Part shown: positions 58,767-64,000 of the stretch, one piece after another
Layout: the number at the start of each line of letters is the position of its first letter
How positions within the stretch are numbered: the first letter of the stretch is position 1
Source: Labedella endophytica
GTDB lineage: Bacteria; Actinomycetota; Actinomycetes; Actinomycetales; Microbacteriaceae
NCBI RefSeq assembly: GCF_003990045.1
Contig: NZ_RZGZ01000004.1
Location: 248,001-312,000, forward strand
Length of the DNA: 64,000 bases
Direction: 5' to 3'
Notes under the pieces: generated by a model
The model's database searches: none
What the model was told of the DNA's origin: nothing
The model's input: only the letters and a program-made list of their open reading frames with translations
Position numbers and translations under genes: made by a program

Positions 58767-59821
58767 GCCTCGACCCCGACGGGACGTGCGAGCCCGCGGA
58801 TGAGCTCGGCGGCCGACACCGCGGCCGAATCCACCCGCCAGGACTCCCAGCGCGGAGCCGTCGAGCGTGCACGATCGAGCGCCTCGCCGATCGCATCCGG
58901 GTCGGGCCAGGAGCCGAGCGATACGGCGAGGCCGTCGCCCTCGAGCGCGCGCGCCGTCGTGACCTGCTCCTCGAAGGGCCGCTCCTGCGGCACGACGATC
59001 GCGGGCCGTCCGGCGGCGGCGATGTCGGCGACGCTGTTCTGGCCGGCCGCTGAGATCACGACCTCCGCCCGACAGATCGCGTCCCACGGATCGTCGGCGA
59101 AGGTGTCGGGGAGGAACCCGGCGCTCCGCCAGGACACGTCCGGGAAGCGCGCCGTGAGCGTGTGCCACACGGCGGGCCGCTCGGCTGCCTCTCCGATACC
59201 GCCGAGGAGCAGGACGGACCCGCGCTCCACCTCCGCGCGCTCCCGCCCTGCGTGCCGCGAGATACCACCGACGGTGTGGAGCCGTGCCTGCGCGTCTCCG
59301 AAGGCGGACAGGTCGTGCGCGCCCTCCGGCCACGGGCAGATGATGACGTTCGCCACGTCGAAGGCGAGCCGGTGGGGCGCGTCGGTGCGCGGTCCGGGCT
59401 GCGAGAACAGCGCGAGCGGCAGGCCGAGCAGGCGCACGAACACGGCGACCTCGGCCGAGACGTCCACCACGAACGCGTCGAGCGACGCGGCGTTGGCGGC
59501 GATAAGCGACAGCCGTTCGCGGTGACCCCGGTGCCCGAGGGGCGCCCAGTGGAGGCGACCGCCTGCCGTCGGTTCGGCGGCGTAGGGATCGAGCACGCGG
59601 CCGTCGTGGTCCTCCACCGCATTGTCGATCGGCAGGCGCACCCAGTCCGTCCGCTCGGGCAGAGGCGACGGTGGGGTCATGCTGCTGAACACGGTGACGT
59701 GCGCGTCGACGTGCGGACGCACGGCCAGGAACCGGGCCACGTGCCCGTGGCCGTGGTGGTGCACGTACCAGCCGATCCGCGGCGTCGAGGTCGCGGCGGT
59801 GTCCTCGGGCACGGTCGTCAC
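58763..59821 (-). CDS. GT-B glycosyltransferase (MGT/MurG-like)
   Basis: 352 residues. IGWYVHHHGHGHVARFLAV at the start and the C-terminal donor-binding segment VVISAAGQNSVADIAAAGRPAIVVPQERPFEEQ (about 265-300) are the marks of UDP-glycosyltransferases of the MurG/UGT type. GTG 59821 overlaps the stop of the upstream glycosyltransferase; GTG 59812 is also possible. It acts in the same envelope glycan pathway as its neighbours, by inference. The acceptor is unknown. Confidence 0.82.
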   Translation of the reverse strand: MTTVPEDTAATSTPRIGWYVHHHGHGHVARFLAVRPHVDAHVTVFSSMTPPSPLPERTDWVRLPIDNAVEDHDGRVLDPYAAEPTAGGRLHWAPLGHRGHRERLSLIAANAASLDAFVVDVSAEVAVFVRLLGLPLALFSQPGPRTDAPHRLAFDVANVIICPWPEGAHDLSAFGDAQARLHTVGGISRHAGRERAEVERGSVLLLGGIGEAAERPAVWHTLTARFPDVSWRSAGFLPDTFADDPWDAICRAEVVISAAGQNSVADIAAAGRPAIVVPQERPFEEQVTTARALEGDGLAVSLGSWPDPDAIGEALDRARSTAPRWESWRVDSAAVSAAELIRGLARPVGVEA

Positions 59822-60948
59822 GCGAGCAGGTCCTGTCGCTCGGCCGGAACGGGGCTCTGGATGGTCTCGCGCATGAGATCCTCGAGCTCGAACGCGTGCC
59901 GCCGGAACGAGAAGCGGCGGGCCGCGTCGGCACGGGCCGCACGGCGCAGGGCGGGGGAGGACGCGTGCACCAGGGAGGCCACGCCGGCCGCGAGGGCGTC
60001 CACGTCGCCGCCGGGTACGAGGCGCACGGCGGGATTCGACCCCGCCACTTCCGGGACACCACCGCGGGAGAACACCGCGACGGGCGTTCCCGTGGCGAGC
60101 GCCTCCGCGACGACGAGACCGAACGGCTCGTCCCACACCGGGGTCACGAGGGCGGCGGCACTGTGGCCCACGAGCCGGGCGAGTTCGCGCGCCCGCAGCT
60201 CGCCCCGGTAGACGATGCCGTCACCGAGCATCGGGGCGATGACGTCGTCGAAGTACGCGGCGTCGCCGACCCGGCCCACGAGGTTGAGCCCCATCCCGAG
60301 CCGCCTCGCCGCGTGGATCGCGAGGTGAGGTGCCTTCTCGGGCACGACCCGGCCGAACCATGCGAGCGACGGACCCCCCGGGCCGAGCCGCCACGTGGCC
60401 GTGTCGACCATGTTGTGCTGCACCGTGATGTTCCGCACGCCCGCCTGCTCCCAATGCCTCGCGGTGTACTCGCTCACGGCGATGAGGCGCGTACTGCTGA
60501 CCTCGATCCCCTCGAGCAGTGGCACGAGCGGAGGCGTGTGCAGCGTCGTCATCATCGGGACGCCGATGTCGTTCGCGCGCATGACGGGCAGCGGGTGCAG
60601 GCTGTGGTTGTCGACCACGTCGATCTCGCTCGCGTTGAACGCGATCCAGTCCATCGCCTCGTCGAGCGCGCGCTCAGCCCGTCGGAGATAACCGGGCGGG
60701 TAGGTGGAGTCGGAGGCGCCGCGGTCGACTCCCCACCGTACGGCGGGCAGGGTGAGCGCGGGGGCGGACGGTGCGGGGTGCGACCCCTCCACTCCGCAGA
60801 CGAGCACGCGGTGGCCGCGGCTGCGGAGGAGGCGGATGCGGTTGTACACAGCGGCCTCGAGCCCGCCGGCGTGCGGTTCGCCGAGGGGGTGCCGCAAGGG
60901 GGCGATGACCGCGATCGTGAGGGGAGCCCCCGTGGCGAGGCGCGTCAT
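59818..60948 (-). CDS. Glycosyltransferase family 4
   Basis: 376 residues. IAVIAPLRHPLGEPHAGGLEAAVYN forms the N-terminal glycine-rich loop; WFGRVVPEKAPHLAIHAARR and the catalytic-site stretch DEPFGLVVAEALATGTPVAVFSRGGVPEV (about 275-303), with the E-x7-E pair, are classic GT4. It overlaps both neighbours by 4 nt. This arrangement implies co-translation. The product is probably part of a capsule or cell-wall-attached polysaccharide. Confidence 0.9.
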   Translation of the reverse strand: MTRLATGAPLTIAVIAPLRHPLGEPHAGGLEAAVYNRIRLLRSRGHRVLVCGVEGSHPAPSAPALTLPAVRWGVDRGASDSTYPPGYLRRAERALDEAMDWIAFNASEIDVVDNHSLHPLPVMRANDIGVPMMTTLHTPPLVPLLEGIEVSSTRLIAVSEYTARHWEQAGVRNITVQHNMVDTATWRLGPGGPSLAWFGRVVPEKAPHLAIHAARRLGMGLNLVGRVGDAAYFDDVIAPMLGDGIVYRGELRARELARLVGHSAAALVTPVWDEPFGLVVAEALATGTPVAVFSRGGVPEVAGSNPAVRLVPGGDVDALAAGVASLVHASSPALRRAARADAARRFSFRRHAFELEDLMRETIQSPVPAERQDLLA

Positions 60949-62057
60949 CGGAGCACCTCCCGGTAGAGGCTCTCGTGCTCCCGGGTGATCGCGGTGCGCT
61001 GCACGCGGCGCTCCTGCTCGCGGGCCTCGACGAGCTCATGGCGCTCGGGGGAGCCCGGCGCGGTCGCGGTCGCGAGGGCGGTCTCGAGCGCCGCGGCGAC
61101 GCTGCCACCGTCGGCCGGGTCGACGACGAACGAGTCCGCGGGGTGCTGCTCGGCGATGAAGCCGACGGGCGCGGTCACGACCGGGACGCCGAGGTCCCAG
61201 CAGAGCTCGGCCCACCCGGAGTGCGTGCCGAACCGGTAGGGCAGCACGGCGACCGTCGCCGCCGACAGGGAGGCCGCGAGGGCCGCGTCGTCGTAGCGGG
61301 CGTGGCGCTGGAGGGTCAGGCGGGACGCCGCGTCGACGATCGAGGCGATCTCGGCGAGCTGGGCCTCGTCGCGCACGTTCTCGTTCACGTCGACGATCAC
61401 GCGGAACGGCGAGGTCTGCTCCGCCCGGTCCGCGGCGGCCGCGAGGGCGCGCACCGTGCCGAGGCCGTCGATGTTGGGGCGCAGGTCGCGCAGGTGCACG
61501 ATCACGATCGCTTCCGTGGTGCCGTCCGCGGCTCGCGTGCCGACCGACCCGGAGGCCGCCGCGTCGAGGGCGTCCGTCGATGCGACGCGGGGGTGTCCGA
61601 TCACGCGGGCCGAGCGTGCCCAGCGGCGGTCGATCTCGCCCCGGGCGCCGGACGTGAGGGTCACGAGCGCGTCCGCCGCGGGCACGAGCAGGTCGAGGTG
61701 CTCCCGGTGGATCGCCTGGTCCGTCAGCTGCGGGTTCTCGAGATCGTGCACGGTGTAGACGAGTGGCTTGCCGGCCGCGGCCAGCGCCGCGAGCACGGCG
61801 GCGAGCTCGTCAGTCGTCGAGGACTCCATGCCGAAGTGCACGTGCATCACGTCGAAGTCGTCGGCGTGGGTCGTGACCCAGGCGGCCGAGAGCATGGCGG
61901 GCGGCCACCAGCGGTCGGTCGCCCCGTCGCGCGCCGGCGGATCGTCGAGCATCCGAACGGTCGTCGACCCCGGTTCCACGAGGCTCCGGACGTACGGGTG
62001 CTCCCCGGGCACCGCGGCCACCCGGATGGGGCGATCGGGGCGCAGGCGTGCGGGCAT
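60945..62057 (-). CDS. GT-B glycosyltransferase-like protein
   Basis: 370 residues, first gene of the minus-strand glycosyltransferase operon. The N-terminal half contains HVHFGMESSTTDELAAVLAA and VYTVHDLENPQLT, and the C-terminal half LTLQRHARYDDAALAASLSAATVAVLPYRFGTHSGW (about 245-280), a GT4-like donor region in diverged form, then ELCWDLGVPVVTAPVGFIAEQ. It overlaps the next gene (ATGA). It diverges from the WcbI-like gene across 123 bp that contain TATACC-type AT-rich pieces and a GGATCCAGTGGATCC palindrome. Confidence 0.83.
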   Translation of the reverse strand: MPARLRPDRPIRVAAVPGEHPYVRSLVEPGSTTVRMLDDPPARDGATDRWWPPAMLSAAWVTTHADDFDVMHVHFGMESSTTDELAAVLAALAAAGKPLVYTVHDLENPQLTDQAIHREHLDLLVPAADALVTLTSGARGEIDRRWARSARVIGHPRVASTDALDAAASGSVGTRAADGTTEAIVIVHLRDLRPNIDGLGTVRALAAAADRAEQTSPFRVIVDVNENVRDEAQLAEIASIVDAASRLTLQRHARYDDAALAASLSAATVAVLPYRFGTHSGWAELCWDLGVPVVTAPVGFIAEQHPADSFVVDPADGGSVAAALETALATATAPGSPERHELVEAREQERRVQRTAITREHESLYREVLR

Positions 62058-62180
62058 TCAGAATCCTTCGGATCCAGTGGATCCTGTTGCGGCCGGGGCA
62101 GCCTGTTCGACGGGCGGGGTACCCGTGCCGCACCGGAGGGGGTGCCGCTCTGCGAACATATACCGACGACAGGAGAACCC

Positions 62181-63086
62181 GTGACCGAGAGCACATCCCT
62201 TTCCCTGGGGAGGCGGAACCACTACTCTTCGTTCTACGGTGCGCCCGTCCCGGAGGGCCTCGCACTGGTTCTCGGCAACTGCCAGGCGGAGTCGCTGCGC
62301 ATCGTCATCGACGGCCCCGACCTCCCCACCGTGCGGATCCCGCCGGTGCACGAGCTCGAGGCGTCCGACCTCCCGCATCTCGACCGTCTGCTGAGTCGAG
62401 CGTCGCTCGTGATCACCCAGCCGATCCGCGACGACTATCGCGACCTTCCGGTGGGTACACGGCAGGTCCGCGAGCGAATCGCGTCCACCGCTCGACTCGT
62501 GATCGTGCCCGCCGTGCGGCACCGGTCGCTCTATCCGGCGCAGGTGGTCGTGCGGCACCCCGACCGTCCGATCGAGGATCCGCCGATCGCGCCGTACCAC
62601 GACCTCCGCACGATCGCGGAGGCGCTCGGGAACGCGCGTCCGCGGCTGCGGCCGGACATGGTGGCTGCGATCGCGGAGGAGTCCACTGCTGCGCTGCGCC
62701 TGCGCGAGGACCGCAGCGGAGCCGTGCGCATCTCCGATGTCTTCGACCGCCCGCGCTTCGATCTGCTCCGCACCCTGAACCACCCGGGCAACCCGGTGTG
62801 GGAGACGCTCGCGCGGCGCGTGAGGGCCGAGGTGGGTCTCGCGGACACCGTGACGGATCCCGGCCGAGCGCTGCTGGCGTCCGTGATCGCGCCGCGCGAA
62901 GAGGTCGTGATCGAGACCTGGGGTCTCGACGACGCTCCCGACCCGCACTGGTACCTCGGCGGTCGGGCCGAGCCCGCGGACGAGGTCCGCGACGCGCACC
63001 TACGGTGGTACGCGGACAACCCGGACCTGCTGCGGCTCGCCGCGGATCGGCACGCAGCCGCACTCGAGCAGGTGATGTCGGCGTGA
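62181..63086 (+). CDS. WcbI-like polysaccharide biosynthesis protein
   Basis: 301 residues. ALVLGNCQAESLRIVID (about 28-44) and PPVHEL, then LVITQPIRDDYRDLPVGT and VVRHPDRPIEDPP, fit the WcbI domain, an acetyltransferase-like fold that binds CoA and takes part in capsule synthesis in Burkholderia. GTG 62181 is preceded by AGGAG 6 nt away. Its stop overlaps the following glycosyltransferase start. A role in decorating the surface glycan is inferred from the family and setting. Confidence 0.82.
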   Translation: MTESTSLSLGRRNHYSSFYGAPVPEGLALVLGNCQAESLRIVIDGPDLPTVRIPPVHELEASDLPHLDRLLSRASLVITQPIRDDYRDLPVGTRQVRERIASTARLVIVPAVRHRSLYPAQVVVRHPDRPIEDPPIAPYHDLRTIAEALGNARPRLRPDMVAAIAEESTAALRLREDRSGAVRISDVFDRPRFDLLRTLNHPGNPVWETLARRVRAEVGLADTVTDPGRALLASVIAPREEVVIETWGLDDAPDPHWYLGGRAEPADEVRDAHLRWYADNPDLLRLAADRHAAALEQVMSA

Positions 63087-64000
63087 GCGGGGCCGGGCCG
63101 GTGGGTGCTCCGGCGACGTCGGACGTGCCCGCGGGGCGGCTACCCGCCCTGCTCCTGCACGACGAGCCGCGCCACGGGGTCGCGCGGTACGCCCGCGAGG
63201 TCGCGGAGGAGATCGCCCGCCTCGTGGGCCGTGATCTCGGCGTTGCGGAGTCGGAGTGGGGTGCCGGCTCGGCTCCCGAGCGTATCCACGCTCAGTTCAC
63301 GGATCGGCTGTGGGCGCGCTCGCCCGAGGACGCCGCCGCGCGATTCGTCGCGCTCGCCGCCGGTCGTCAAGTGAGCGTCACCCTCCACGACGTGCCGCAG
63401 CCCTCCGACGGTCACGCCTTCGAGCGCCGCATCGCGGCGTACAGCGTCGTGATCGGAGCGGCGGAGCTCGTGATCGTCAACAGCCGCCACGAGCTCGCGC
63501 TCCTCGACGAGGTCGGTCTGCGTCCGGCCGCCCCCGTGGTGGTCGCCCCTCTTCCCGCATCCCCAGCGCTCCACCTCCCGCCGAGCGCTACACGACCTTC
63601 TGTAGCGCTCGGCGAAGGGTGTAGCGCTCGAGACGAGGCGAGCGGAGCGGCGGAGTCCGGCGCACCCGGCGAGCCCGGGGCGGCAACCGATCCGACCGTC
63701 GCGGTGCTCGGCTACATCTACCCGGGCAAGGGGCACCGCGAGACGATCGAGGCCACGGCCGAAGCCGGTGTGCCGCTCGCGGTCCGTGCCCTCGGAGCGC
63801 CGTCCCCCGGCCACGAGGCCGACGCGGCGGAGCTCGTGTCCCTCGGCGCGACGCTCGGGGTGGACGTCACCGTCTCGGGGTTCCTCTCCGACGACGAGCT
63901 CATCACCGAAGCCGCGCGGGTCGCCGTCCCGGTCGTCGCCCATCAGCACTTCTCCGCATCCGGCTCGATCAATTCGTGGGTGTCGGCCGGTCGGCGTCCC
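63083..64000 (+). CDS. Glycosyltransferase, GT-B/GT4-like (3' end beyond the window)
   Basis: 306 codons are visible, open to the last base. GTG 63083 overlaps the WcbI stop. LLLHDEPRHGVARYAREVAEE at the start, VTLHDVPQPSDGHAFE, VIVNSRHELALLDEVG, then AVLGYIYPGKGHRETIEAT (about 215-233) and SGFLSDDELI are normal for GT4-type enzymes. Between the two domains lies an Ala/Gly/Ser/Glu-rich insert (about 165-205) encoded by a palindromic DNA element (63580-63633); the reading frame is kept through it. The catalytic E-x7-E region is not yet reached. Confidence 0.85.
   Translation, partial: MSGAGPVGAPATSDVPAGRLPALLLHDEPRHGVARYAREVAEEIARLVGRDLGVAESEWGAGSAPERIHAQFTDRLWARSPEDAAARFVALAAGRQVSVTLHDVPQPSDGHAFERRIAAYSVVIGAAELVIVNSRHELALLDEVGLRPAAPVVVAPLPASPALHLPPSATRPSVALGEGCSARDEASGAAESGAPGEPGAATDPTVAVLGYIYPGKGHRETIEATAEAGVPLAVRALGAPSPGHEADAAELVSLGATLGVDVTVSGFLSDDELITEAARVAVPVVAHQHFSASGSINSWVSAGRRP
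63580..63633. repeat. Palindromic element inside a coding region
   Basis: GCCGAGCGCTACA and its exact complement TGTAGCGCTCGGC around CGACCTTC, followed by a further half-site GTGTAGCGCTCGAG. It encodes residues in the interdomain insert of the glycosyltransferase. Confidence 0.85.

Overview
The window is high-GC, gene-dense DNA from an actinobacterium, most likely a member of the Microbacteriaceae (order Micrococcales). This rests on strong G/C bias at third codon positions, many GTG starts, 4-nt stop/start overlaps, frequent leaderless-type promoters (TANNNT 6-7 nt before the start codon), actinobacterial families such as DUF3054, a surface protein ending in an LAVTG-type sorting signal, and short CCCTGAGCYTGTCGA intergenic repeats. 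The genus cannot be fixed from sequence reading alone. I saw no tRNA, rRNA, CRISPR array, transposase, integrase or phage gene.

Layout. 1-7033: a catabolic island with two converging operons. On the plus strand are an MFS transporter tail, a sulfatase and a zinc alcohol dehydrogenase. On the minus strand are a GPH-family symporter, a LacI regulator and a second sulfatase, with two LacI-type operators ahead of the symporter. 7070-8085: a coupled pair of small membrane proteins. 8132-12471: an operon of a GT4 glycosyltransferase, a TPR/AAA+ ATPase and a TPR membrane protein. 12657-14981: an F420-reductase-like protein and a flavoprotein monooxygenase divergent around a palindrome, then a UBP zinc-finger protein. 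15141-18743: a large TM0106-type nuclease/helicase. 18996-29602: scattered metabolic, transport and housekeeping genes, including an aldo/keto reductase, two MFS exporters, a RibD-like reductase, a YchJ-like protein, a P-loop kinase, a diacylglycerol-kinase-like lipid kinase and a flavoprotein plus ferredoxin-reductase pair. 29653-37600: three related small membrane proteins, a butanediol-type dehydrogenase, a VOC protein coupled to an MFS/ABM fusion, an LLM-class oxidoreductase, DoxX and a HAD phosphatase. 37849-42102: Trk/Ktr potassium uptake, kynureninase and an epimerase.

42173-48065 is a second sulfatase system: a ROK regulator, an ABC substrate-binding lipoprotein, two permeases and a third sulfatase, with a palindrome over the promoter. 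No ABC ATPase gene is present, so a shared MsiK-type ATPase encoded elsewhere is expected. 48143-50545: a small membrane protein, an ABC-F ATPase and a DUF3054 protein; a 74-bp tandem duplication now separates the last two. 50710-55205: a LuxR-type regulator divergent from a cell-wall-anchored protein with four 100-residue CshA-type repeats. 55350-57681: an aldo/keto reductase, a membrane protein and a lipoprotein. 57957-64000: a surface-polysaccharide cluster with four tightly overlapping glycosyltransferase-like genes on the minus strand and a WcbI-like gene plus a fifth glycosyltransferase on the plus strand, the last cut off by the window end.

The most unusual signals are the non-coding repeats. 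Several separate families of palindromic elements sit at gene 3' ends (12551, 36121 and 37644; 20061, 21428, 24744 and 26258; 56392; 57756-57892). One palindrome lies in frame inside a glycosyltransferase gene (63580-63633). There is also a 17-bp tandem array (24344-24428). The sulfatase loci look like a coherent system for taking up and desulfating sulfated sugars or related organosulfates; the formylglycine-generating enzyme these sulfatases need is not encoded here.
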